From Parasitella parasitica (lineage: Eukaryota; Mucoromycota; Mucoromycetes; Mucorales; Mucoraceae): a stretch of 22,780 nucleotides of DNA. The stretch spans positions 91,317-114,096 of the forward strand of contig MU619273.1 of assembly GCA_025201805.1 (NCBI GenBank), read 5' to 3'. The translations under genes and the position numbers were made by a program. The notes below the pieces were generated by a model that was given only the letters and a program-made list of their open reading frames with translations, made no database searches and was not told the DNA's origin. Positions 9,072 through 18,183 of this stretch are shown in pieces (position 1 is the stretch's first letter; every line of letters starts with the position of its first letter).

Positions 9072-10195
9072 GATTTGAATGCAGTTCTATCAAGGAATTC
9101 TAATAAGACGCTAACTGAGGACCCTACTGTCAGACGTTTGCAACAACCCGAAAGCAATCGTTATATGCTTCTAAGAGATCTATACACGAAAAGGGATTTT
9201 GAAGACGATGTAGCTTTTAAAAAGCATTTTTCAAAAATAACCTGAAGTCTTATTTAGAAAGTTCATTCGAAGGAGCATGGAGGGATTCACTTCTCTTTAT
9301 GAATAGATAAAAGATGACGAGGTTTTTGTTAATAAGTTCGGACCTCCACAAAGAAGCGTTAAATTCTATATGATCGTCAACAAGACATCAAACTTGAATT
9401 GTATAAGGCGGCTTTCCATGCCGATAGAAGTGACTCACAGATAATTAACAATTTAGGTTAAATAAGCTTCCAAACAACACTTTACTTGACCACGAGTTTA
9501 AACAAATGGAATTTATAACTGGATATTTGGACCCTATCTTGCTTCCTCTTCTTTATCATTCTGAAAAATAATAGACATTTCCACTGGTATGTATACTAAT
9601 GACGTCAAAAATTGTCGTGTTGATATCTGCGACCATTTCCAACTTTGTTCAATCAGATTATGGAAGACACAGCGGCATGAAGACCTGATGGTGGTATTGT
9701 GATCTTTGATCAAAGATGAGTTTATTTTATAGCTGGATTTTGCGAAGTTAAGCCCGATTTTGCCATAGTTGACCCGATTAAAACACATAAAGATTTACTG
9801 CCACTCTCGCAAAATTCTGCAGGAGAACTATCGATCAGCAGAATGTAAAGAATATCATCGCCGTGAAAGCAGTTGGTAAATATTAATACATTATATTAAA
9901 AGCGAATTACGAACAAAATTATAGTCGCCTAATAGGATTTTAACTTACTGTGTGCATGTTTGTTCTTGAAAGCAAAGGTGTCTACGCAATGTTCGAAGTT
10001 GTTTCGTTCCGTATTCCACGTTGCCTTACCGACTTTTACCTCACCTTGAATCTTCTCAAGCAAATAACCCTCTCTTTCAAGAAGTTTTGTGTTAAGGACG
10101 AGGAACGCGGAATGGCATCTGCTTCAAATCTTGCAACTTGCATGTTTCATAAGGCATACATACATATGTGTTTATGTGTACACATTCTTTGTTGA
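9072..10195 (+). pseudogene. Decayed ORF of a repetitive fungal family with a PD-(D/E)XK-like signature
   Basis: A plus-strand reading can be followed through several frames broken by stops and shifts. Pieces are 9072-9245 (…TVRRLQQPESNRYMLLRDLY), 9245 onward (SYLESSFEGAWRDSLLF), 9461-9571 (EFKQMEFITGYLDPILLPLL), 9681-9848 (RPDGGIVIFDQR, stop, then FIAGFCEVKPDF), and 9950-10195 (GVYAMFEVVSFRIPRCLTDF). The order RPD, about 19 residues, then EVK resembles the metal-binding D…ExK core of PD-(D/E)XK nucleases. GVY-MFE and RIPRCL-D blocks downstream resemble, from memory, C-terminal parts of repetitive hypothetical proteins in Mucorales genomes. The exact family name and any activity are unproven. 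With at least four disruptions and no coherent intron signals at the breaks, I call it a dead copy. The last ~60 nt may already be outside the original gene. Confidence 0.5.
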
Positions 10196-11311
10196 CTTAA
10201 TAAACAATACCTTCTGACTCTAATAATTTAATGATTATTACGAATATATGTTATTCTATTCAAAGCGAATGAGCCTGTAGCTTGAAATAAATTGAATTGC
10301 CCAGCGAGTGCAAAATAAGAATGAAAAAACAAAAACTCCTTTGGGACAATAGGCACAAAGTAAAGGAAGTTTTTTTTTTTTTAACAAAGAGAAATGAAAG
10401 GGGTTCATTAAGAGAAGATGGCCAGTCAATGAAGATGGATCCAGGGTTGATGAGGGGCGTGGGGGAGAAGAGTCCATTTTATGCAAGATAGGGCATATTG
10501 TTATGTCAAAATAAGTCAGTAAAATAAATCTGCCAAAGAGTTATACTTTTAATAGAAATACATATTTTGGATGTATTCATGTAAACCAACATCAAATGCT
10601 AACGTCATAATGTACGACTGTAACTAAGGTTTACAATGTAAAGTATGCGGTGTAAATCCTACTTTTACCCACGCACGTTGGCTTTAGCCCCTTGATCTGG
10701 CTACAAGCCTTATAGCATGTTAGTGATATAACACATATGACAGGCCAGTGGCCTATCCAGACACAAGCCTTATTCTTTGATGAAGGTTTTTCGGTCAGTA
10801 GTTTGTTATTCAAACACAAAAAAGGACCTTCAAATGTTTAAGGAAGTTGCAGCCTGTTGAGGATGTTAAGCCATTAGAAGGAGTGGATTTATTGAAGAGC
10901 TGTTTTAGATGTAAAGGACAAGGAGAAGGACGGCGATTAGCAACCATCCGAGGCGTCAAGGAACAAGACGACTTATTTCTGGCCTTGTCATTCGTAACCA
11001 CAAGGGGATCAGCCCGCATGTCAAAGAGGTTTTCTTGAAGAATCGTTATGACTTACTTGTGTTTATGTAATTGACCAAGACTAATAGATATTCCACATTT
11101 CATATTGGAATGTTGAATATTCAACCGATCCATAACCAATCCATTTGGAAAATGTGCTCACATACTGTGGATGTCTTCTTGAAATATCTGTTTGAGCTAC
11201 ATGGGATCAAAACGAATGCTTTGTAGACCATTTTCTTTGTGTGATTGGATAAAGTTGCGTTTGAACAAAATTTTTCTTGATCTTTTTAATTTACAAAACA
11301 CAAAAAAAGAG
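10196..11311. other. Gene-poor region with two unassigned open frames
   Basis: No gene is recognised. On the plus strand 10805-11038 is open for 77 codons (…KPLEGVDLLKSCFRCKGQG…). A second frame, about 10914-11227, is open for roughly 100 codons with one internal stop at 11069 (…GLVIRNHKGISPHVKEVF… and …DVFLKYLFELHGIKTN). Base composition at 10850-11030 is more GC-rich than its surroundings. The two overlap in different frames, so at most one is real; either could be a transposon scar. A T/A homopolymer lies at 10371-10382. The short leader directly before 11312 serves the SRR1-domain gene. Confidence 0.3.
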
Positions 11312-12331
11312 ATGGCAGAACTAGTTGGGGAAGATGGTTTTGTCAAAGTGGAACGCTTCAAATATAAACCTATTGCAAGCAATAAAAAAAAGAATAAAAA
11401 GAATGCCAAGTATACATTTAAAGATTCAGACGATTGGAGCATCGATGATATATCATTAAACTTGAAGCAACGCAAGTAAGCAAACATTATACGTGGCTCA
11501 AGCATGTTATTCATTGCCTACGTATAGAGAAACACTGATCAATAGTCGATTTTACAAAGACTTGTTGGGTACATTATTCCAATGTTTAGTATAAAAAAAA
11601 GCTTGTTAGTAACAAATACATTTAGTGATTTTTGAAGTTCACTTGATGAAAACGAAGCCCCAAGACATCGTATGTTACGGCATAGGATCCATGCAAAAGT
11701 CGAAAAATGCACAGTATCAATTAGTTTTAGCATTGCTACTGCGAGAAATGTTAGAAGTAAGTCGTGTTCCCTACAGATTTACGTACCAAGTTTCCTGAAT
11801 AAACTTGACAGATTACAGGTACCATGTACATCTTTGATCCGGTCATGACAACATTAGACGAAGAACTATGTCAATTGCATAAAGTAGAAATCATAAAAGA
11901 AAATGAAAATGGTAAACGACTTGCCGAGAAACCTACGCTATTTTTCATGCCTCACTGTGGCAGAGGACTATACAGTAATACACTAAGCGCTAATTGGAAT
12001 AAGGAACATCTGCCAAATGTTACTATTATCGGTAACAGATTTGACATGTATGTTGGAAGGTAAGCAATACGTACTTGTGGTAATTGCAAGTTACTGAAGA
12101 TCCTTACTTAGTCAACTGGAAAAAGACCTTAGAAGAGAATGCCCATATCTTATCCCTGCTGTTGATATCCTGGATATCGTCTTATTTCCCAAAGAATTTG
12201 ATAATAACCAGATATTCAATGACCTTTCAATTCAAACTTTTCCAAGAGACACTATTGAAAAGTTAGAGCCCGGATTTTGGCTAGAATTACCAGTAGAAAT
12301 AGAACTTTGCAAAATAAAGAAAAGCATATAG
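11312..12331 (+). CDS. SRR1-domain protein (SRR1/Ber1-like)
   Basis: Five exons, join(11312..11475, 11528..11568, 11638..11756, 11812..12059, 12100..12331), encode 267 residues, close to yeast Ber1 (274). A Lys-rich N-terminus (NKKKNKKNAKY) precedes the SRR1 domain. Diagnostic blocks are DIVCYGIGSM, AQYQLVLALLLREML, MYIFDPVMTTLDE, PTLFFMPHCGRGLYSN and NVTIIGNRFDMY, then IFNDLSIQTF near the end. Known family: plant SRR1 acts in light/clock signalling, and yeast Ber1 is linked genetically to microtubules and proteasome function. The biochemical role is unknown, so I assign only the domain. The gene converges on PUP1, with 18 nt between the two stop codons. The last intron is short (40 nt) and uses a CTGAAG acceptor; an earlier AG there would create an immediate stop. 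Confidence 0.85.
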
Positions 12332-12349
12332 AATTTATTTATAAAGTAC

Positions 12350-13380
12350 TTATAACGAGATATCCATTGAATCGCCATCAATTACAGTAGTGAACTTTTC
12401 AATTGATTCCTTCAACACAGCTGTTGTACCTCTAGGGAAACGATAACTTTGTTCTTTAACTCCACGTTCATTGGGACGACCATAGTTACGAAGGTAATCA
12501 GCATCGTCTTTTGTAATTACGCAAACATCAACATTTGAACCTGATCCAAGGTCGTTAAAGATACCGGCTTCGATAGCCTCCTGAACAATGTCAATAGCTT
12601 CTTGGCGTTCCATATTGGGCTTCCATTTACTTTCGAATACGCTCATTGCTGCTAAAGAACCTGAGCCCATAGTAACGTAGGGTAATTTATCGGTACTGCC
12701 GTGAGGATAAACGGTATATAACTGAGGTCCGGTAGCATCAAAACCACCCAGAACAAGAGCAGCACCAATATGACCTTGATACCTAGTTTCAAATGTCTGT
12801 TTAGTCGCTCTATGATTCGATATTTAGTTCATGTAAATACTTTACTTGTACAACATTTGTTTCAATAATGTCATGGCCGTGACAACACGAGGCTTTCTAC
12901 CAGTTGATAAACTATGCAATTCGATTTGAGAGCTAATAAGGTTGGTGGTAAACTCGGTATCTGCAGCAGTACCTGCACCACAACAGTAACTATTCCAACG
13001 AGTTAATTATCCAAAGGAGACATCCGATTATATCTGCTTACATGTTGGGAGCAATGTAATGGATCTTTTCGCAGTTTTTATCTGCAACAATAGGGCCTTC
13101 AGTAGCTCTAGTATCCGCACCTAAGCAAATGCCATCCTAATACAGCACTTGAGCATCTACTACCACATCCAAATCTTCCCTATCTCTTACCTTAAAAACA
13201 ACACCAACAATAGTGGTACCGGTGCTAGTAGCTTTGGGAGGTTTAGCTCCATTACACTCAAGTGCCTTATTTCTAAGAATATGTCAGATGTTGAAATCCT
13301 GGAGAGCCATGCTTCTGGATTTACCTTGAATAGTTTTCAAAGCTAAAGCCACCTTTTCCTAAAGTTGTCTTGGTTGCCAT
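12350..13380 (-). CDS. PUP1: 20S proteasome subunit beta-2 (trypsin-like active site)
   Basis: Catalytic beta ring subunit giving the trypsin-like activity of the 20S proteasome. Five exons, complement(12350..12782, 12846..12989, 13042..13136, 13191..13272, 13325..13380), encode 269 residues (yeast Pup1 261). The propeptide [20 protein letters not shown] ends at Gly37, and Thr38 ([11 protein letters not shown]) becomes the N-terminal nucleophile after self-cleavage. The beta-2 hallmarks [42 protein letters not shown] and [13 protein letters not shown] are all present. The C-terminal extension that wraps around beta-3 is present. The last exon begins after GAAACTAG; an upstream CAG 14 nt earlier would shift the frame. 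I see no clear copy of the yeast proteasome box GGTGGCAAA in the 281 nt upstream. It ends 18 nt from the SRR1-domain gene. Confidence 0.96.
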
Positions 13381-13661
13381 GATATATAAGAAAATAGTTG
13401 AATGTATGTGAAAAACAACAAATGTGTGGTTTGTATTCAGTGAAAAGCAACAGCATGCGTAAGATCGGATTGACGCGTAATTGCATCGATGTCACATTGT
13501 AGCTCAGTGAGTTCCGGAGCAAGCTTTTATATACATATATGCGAAAGGTCTCACTGTAATGTTGGGCATTGTTGGAGTATAATTATATAGAATCCCTTTT
13601 TATTTTGCATATTACATGAAATAAGTTCTCAAAAAAAGACATGCAGAAGGTGCAGTAATAG

Positions 13662-14504
13662 CTAATCTTTCAATAGTGCACCAGCTACAGCTAATTTATC
13701 TGCCTTCTCGTTACCATCGTATCCACTATGGCCAGGAACATACGTGAACTTAATGTCTCCTTGTCTGTTTCCAATTAAATTAACAATCGGCTCAAACAAA
13801 TCTCTATTCTGAACTTCTTTTCCATTAGTGCCTCTCCATTCTTTTTTGACCCAATTTTTATACCAAACAGTTGCTGCATTGATAACGTATTGAGAATCAG
13901 TTCTAATTTCTAATGGTTCACTGCTATTTTTTGTTTGATCTAAAACATGCAGTACAGCCATTGCTTCAGCTCTTTGGTTCGTTTGTCGCTCGCCCTTCAA
14001 CCTAGCGCTCACGTTGCGGGGATCATTGTCCCCCCAATACACACCGTAACCAGCGCGGGCACATGATTTGCCATTGTTTGACGAAGCACCATCCGTGTAC
14101 ACAATTGTGTAAGGTTTTTTTTTTAGCTGACTAGATTTGCGGCGTAGCCCTGTGTTTTGCGATTTTTTAGGTCTTGCGTTATCCGCGGTGAGCTCTTCAC
14201 GATTTCTCTTCAGGCCTACCAAAGGCGAAGGTTTTAAAGGTTGATTAAAGTCATCGGCGGCTCCGCGACTGAACTGTTTGAATATGTTTACTCTTGTTGC
14301 TTGAAAATGTGGCACTGGCTCTGGAAGTTTAAAGCTGCCGGTTGGATTACCCAATTTCACGAATGCTTCGGCTTCTGTTAGTGTTGGAAATTTTTTGAAT
14401 TGAGCCTTACTAACTCCTTTGACTTGTGCTTGGCAATCAGGCCATGTATTGTAAACGCCAGGCTTTTTTCCAACCTTTACTGCGTAGTAAGCTTTAGAAC
14501 CCAT
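13662..14504 (-). CDS. RNH1: Ribonuclease H1 with hybrid-binding domain
   Basis: Endonuclease that cuts RNA in RNA-DNA hybrids, in nucleus and/or mitochondria. It is a single-exon gene of 280 residues, the only clearly intronless intact gene here. Residues 4-50 form the RNase H1 hybrid-binding (viroplasmin-like) domain (YYAVKVGKKPGVYNTWPDC … FPTLTEAEAF). A basic, Ser/Lys-rich linker (about 60-130) follows, and the catalytic RNase H fold spans about 131-276. The DEDD residues are Asp138 (YTDGASSNNG), Glu180 (NQRAEAMAV), Asp203 (RTDSQYV) and Asp269 (GNEKADKLA), with His259 in VPGHSG. All are intact. The start at 14504 directly precedes the hybrid-binding domain. It is a host enzyme rather than a retroelement fragment because it carries the eukaryotic H1 N-terminus and no neighbouring polymerase. 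A T11 run at 14115-14125 falls in the Lys-rich linker. Confidence 0.96.
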   Translation of the reverse strand: MGSKAYYAVKVGKKPGVYNTWPDCQAQVKGVSKAQFKKFPTLTEAEAFVKLGNPTGSFKLPEPVPHFQATRVNIFKQFSRGAADDFNQPLKPSPLVGLKRNREELTADNARPKKSQNTGLRRKSSQLKKKPYTIVYTDGASSNNGKSCARAGYGVYWGDNDPRNVSARLKGERQTNQRAEAMAVLHVLDQTKNSSEPLEIRTDSQYVINAATVWYKNWVKKEWRGTNGKEVQNRDLFEPIVNLIGNRQGDIKFTYVPGHSGYDGNEKADKLAVAGALLKD

Positions 14505-16017
14505 TGTGGCAGATATATATCGTCTTGTTGCAAATCCAAAAATGATAGATATTGTATAAAACTGAAGAAAGGTAGGGATGCAAAGTTTCAGGTAACTTTT
14601 TACACCTCGCGGTGATTAATTTGGCCTCTAGTCGTAGTCCAATGTCCGAGGACCACAACAGCCATCTTGAGCAAGAATGGTGGCATGTTAACGATAATAC
14701 TTGATGAAAACATTCTGTTGAGGCCAAGAATAAAAAAGAATATATGCAATGCTTAGGACATGGAGAGTTACCTAGCTCTTTAAAGTATTTTTTTTAGTGT
14801 GCTGGGATATAGAGTGAAAACACGTGAGTAGATGGCAAATTTTTCTTGAGGTTTATTGCTATTTGCACCATCTTAGGATTTAATATTTGAGGCTATTAAA
14901 AACATAAACCGGGGTGAAATAGATATACAGCGCCTGCGGCCTGTAGACAGACTGCCTTCATAGTTGAAAATGAGTTTCAACTTTTCTGCTAACATAGGAA
15001 ATTACTTTGGTAGAATCGTACTGCAAGGAAGGCATATATACAGTAATTAGTCGTTTCAAGCGTTCGTGATGGTGTAAATAGTACTTGTGATGGTGCGAAA
15101 AATGGTTAACGTATATAAAACGTAAGATATGAAACGTGAAACCAACAATTATTGGAAACAGTCGAACATTAACATCGAGTAACCCATTGTCATGCATAAT
15201 CTCTACAACACAGCGAGAAAAAATCAAGTGTGTGTGCGTGCAAAAAGAATGCAATAAAATGTCATAATATCTGATTGCACACTTTAAATAATAGTACATG
15301 AATACAGAGTAGAGTCCAATTACGTTACAAACAAAAAGCTTATGTACGTAGATTACAACTGTTAGCTACATCAAGCAAACGTTTACGGAAGTACATAGAT
15401 GGTGAAATTGATAGATAGCATTTACTTTGCACAGCATCTCGGCTATAGATTTTGCATCTAGATATTTCCAAAGTTGTCCATGAGAATTATAAAAACCTTG
15501 TATGATAATGACTGTACAGTAGTACAACGGGAAAAATATTATGAGTGGATGTAAATATGCGTTTATTTACAAAAATTCAGTTGAATGTTATTTAGCTGTT
15601 TATGGTATAAACATTGTGCAAGCTATACCAAACATTGGCATGGCGCCCCAAACTTATTTTATCATATATCAAACAGCACTGGTTTACTTACCTATCCACT
15701 GTGCGATGGTTTACTAGTTTAGTGATGAATGGCATTAGACATTTCAATCCCCTTACCCACCACATTTACATTGAGAAGCTGCATCACGCAATTGGTTTCA
15801 AGTATTGCGATGGGAAGTCTGAAACGCCAGCTATATAATGATATAGTAATAATAGACGTCATTTTTCGTTTTTCCCGGATGCTAATTTGAGTTGACAAAT
15901 TTCGCGGACACTAATACATCATGATCTATTCAAGATGTTCGTGACGCTCGATGAACAGCTATAAAAAGGCGTTACAAGGTCCTCGTATAACTTTGTAATA
16001 TTTTTCAACTTGTGATC
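14505..16017. other. 1.5-kb intergenic region
   Basis: No intact gene is recognised. A plus-strand frame at 15614-15838 (…VRWFTSLVMNGIRHF … KLHHAIGFKYCDGK) lacks an ATG start and reads like a fragment of a larger protein, perhaps of a repetitive element. A 113-codon minus frame at 14958-15299 is rich in His, Tyr and Ile and looks spurious. Near the right end a TATA-like gctataaaaagg at 15958-15969 lies about 50-60 nt before the aldo-keto reductase ATG and is a plausible core promoter. The first part contains the 5' region of RNH1. Confidence 0.4.
15614..15838 (+). pseudogene. Unassigned protein-like fragment
   Basis: An open frame of 74 codons without an ATG at its start encodes FTSLVMNGIRHFNPLTHHIY and KLHHAIGFKYCDGKSET before a stop. 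The regular hydrophobic/aromatic pattern is more protein-like than surrounding sequence, and no splice partner was found upstream. It might be the tail of a decayed repetitive gene. I do not recognise the family. Confidence 0.25.
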
Positions 16018-17238
16018 ATGTCTAATCAATCAGTTATTACTCTGTAAGTGTTTCCATGGCGCCTCACATATCAAATCTGTATACAACTAACGCAGCGTAT
16101 ACAGTAACACCGGAAAGCCTATTCCTGCTCTTGGTTTTGGTACTTGGCAGAGCAAGCCATCTGAAGTCTATGATGCCGTTCTCACCGCACTCGATACTGG
16201 GTAAGTAATGACTGAGTTGAGGTTTTATGAGTGTTCTCTTATGTGATATGGTGAGTGTAGATACAGACACATAGATGCAGCTTTTATTTGTAAGTTTATT
16301 GTCGGGAGGAGTCATTGTTTGCATAAAAATTTGACACTTTGTAAACAGATGGCAACGAAAAAGAAGTTGGTAAAGCCATCAGAGATTCTAAGGTTCCTCG
16401 TGAAGATCTTTTCATCACAACAAAGCTGTGGAATACCTTTCATCGTCCTGAAGATGTTGCGGAAGCCCTCCAAAAGTCTCTCGATAACCTTGGTTTAGAC
16501 TATGTTGACTTGTACTTGATGCATTGGCCCGTCGCTTTCAAGCCGGGACAAGACCTCATTCCAAAAGATAAGGATGGAAAGATTCTCTTTGACGAGACAG
16601 ACTTTACCAAAACATATGCTGTAAGTTGATAACACTGGCGACCTGGGAAACATCGAGATATTGATAACGGTTATCTAGGCCATGGAGAGGCTTGACAAGA
16701 ACAAAGCCCGTGCTATTGGCGTTAGCAACTTCAACTTGAACAAGCTGGAAAAGCTTGCTAAAATCCAAAAGATTGTTCCTGCTGCTAATCAAGTTGAGCT
16801 ACACCCTTTATTACCTCAAGATGATTTAATCAAGTACTGTAAGGATCACGGAATTTTGGGTAAATATTGCATAGTATGTACCACAAAACGATCTGATCAG
16901 TAACTTTTCTATTTCGTACAGTTACTGCTTATTCTCCCCTGGGCAGTACCAATTCTCCCTTGTTCAAGGATGAAACTGTTGTCAAGATTGCTGAGAAGTA
17001 CAATGTGTCTCCTGCACAAATTCTTATTTCTTGGGGTCTTAAGCGTGGTTACTCTGTGATCCCCAAGAGTGTCACTCCTTCCCGTATTAAATCCAACTTT
17101 CAAACAGTCGAGCTCAAGGACGAAGATTTTGAAAATTTGAATCAAGTTGTCAAGGCGGAAAAGGCCACGAGATTAGTTGATCCTTTCAACTTTTGGGGTG
17201 TTGATGTTTTCGACGAACATAACCAAAGTTGTTTGTAA
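16018..17238 (+). CDS. NADPH-dependent aldo-keto reductase (AKR)
   Basis: Cytosolic reductase of aldehydes, sugars or ketones. Six exons, join(16018..16043, 16105..16200, 16261..16289, 16349..16620, 16679..16859, 16922..17238), encode 306 residues, typical for AKRs. The catalytic tetrad is complete: Asp46 (YRHIDAA), Tyr51 (FIYGNE), Lys76 (ITTKLW) and His109 (YLMHWP). LGFGTW, GVSNFN and [11 protein letters not shown] follow the family order. [13 protein letters not shown] near the end contains the Lys and Arg that bind the NADPH 2'-phosphate, so NADPH preference is likely. The N-terminus ([15 protein letters not shown]) resembles Gcy1/Ypr1 and xylose-reductase groups; substrate is not predictable. 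For exon 2 I chose the second of two in-frame acceptors (at 16104), because it gives the canonical LNTG; the first (16095) would add three residues. A TATA-like box lies upstream at about 15960. Confidence 0.93.
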
Positions 17239-18183
17239 AATAAATTGCTACATATTCTTTGTACACTAAACACTATTTGGGATATCCGAGTTTTTATATA
17301 GTATTGCTTTTCTTGTTAACACGGCTAAAGAAAACCCCAAAGTTTCGTGAGTTTTATGGGCATACTGTCACAAGAGAAAGTATGCTCATTACTTATCATA
17401 ATTTGCAACACGTCAAAGATTTCAATGGATCAAGTGTATTGGTATGCTTTAGAGCGAACGTGCCACCTGTATTTGTTTACAAATTTTTTCAGGATAGGCA
17501 GTTATGGCCTCCCCCCCCCACCCCCTCGTTATCAACATCACGATTTGAATATCTTAATTTGGGGCTGTAGATAGTGGAGTGTCTGATTTTGCGGGAAAGA
17601 AAAGAAGGGGTACAAGTTTATGTAAATCTAGAAAAGGAATCTAAGAGTGTGATGATTTTTCGCTATATGTGTCTGAATACATTGAAGGAGATTGTCCACA
17701 CAAAACAAGCAAACATGAAAACAGAATTATGCTGATCTCCCTCCCATTTGCGCCTCCCTTCTTTCACGACCCCTCTTTCTAACCACCAATGACATTCATG
17801 TGTGTACCGTGATATTCATCATATTATGCAAGGATAACATTTACAATCATATTAGATCATAAAGTGCTCTGCGTTGTATCAAAGATTGATCAAGTGGCAC
17901 GGAGTAACAGTTCCTCAAGACTAATTTCTTTGATTGATACAGCATATAACCACCTTAATTATAGCGAGTATTTGTTTAATTTCTTTCTCAAATTTTTCCT
18001 TTCCTTTCCTTTCCTTTCTTTCTCTTTCTCCTTCTCTTTCTTTTTTATTCATAAAAACAAATCAAAAAAAAAACTTCAAAAAAAAAACACACATCTAATA
18101 CGGTGCATACTACATTCGTTTGATTTAATCTATTTCTCGTCCCTCTTTGTTATATATAACCACTCATCACAGCATATTAAAAA
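17239..18183. other. Intergenic region with C-rich run and pyrimidine-rich leader
   Basis: Nothing gene-like was accepted here; overlapping frames at 17259-17574 have no family features. Two composition features stand out. One is a C-rich run at 17509-17525 (two C blocks broken by one A). The other is a long C/T tract at about 17979-18048 with repeated TTTCC/TTTCT units, followed by A-rich runs at 18063-18090. A TATA-like tatatataac at 18151-18160 lies about 25-30 nt before the CYRI ATG. The CT tract plus A-rich block is a plausible promoter/leader of CYRI. Confidence 0.45.

Noticed and set aside
9534-9788. Minus-strand 84-codon ORF opposite the decayed nuclease-like gene
   Set aside because: The plus-strand fragments around it carry the recognisable motif order; the minus reading has none.
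10256-10491. Short open frames on both strands around 10.3-10.5 kb
   Set aside because: They overlap antisense, pass through a homopolymer and have no recognisable motif.
13497-13522. tRNA-like D-arm (TAGCTCAGTGAG … GGAGCA) upstream of PUP1
   Set aside because: The D stem pairs, but no anticodon stem, no GGTTCGANNCC-type B box and no acceptor stem could be found at the required spacing.
13662-14504. RNase H as part of a retroelement
   Set aside because: The protein has the eukaryotic RNase H1 hybrid-binding domain and linker, and no reverse transcriptase or integrase sequence is next to it.
14958-15299. 113-codon minus-strand frame in the 14.5-16.0 kb gap
   Set aside because: Composition (His, Tyr, Ile from AT-rich repeats) and lack of any domain suggest chance openness.
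17259-17574. Two overlapping open frames of 103 and 75 codons after the aldo-keto reductase
   Set aside because: Both run through a C homopolymer, show no family motif, overlap each other and have no splice or promoter context.
17979-18048. C/T repeat tract as a CRISPR or structured repeat
   Set aside because: It is a simple pyrimidine-rich leader with no regular spacer-repeat organisation; such tracts precede several fungal genes in this window.
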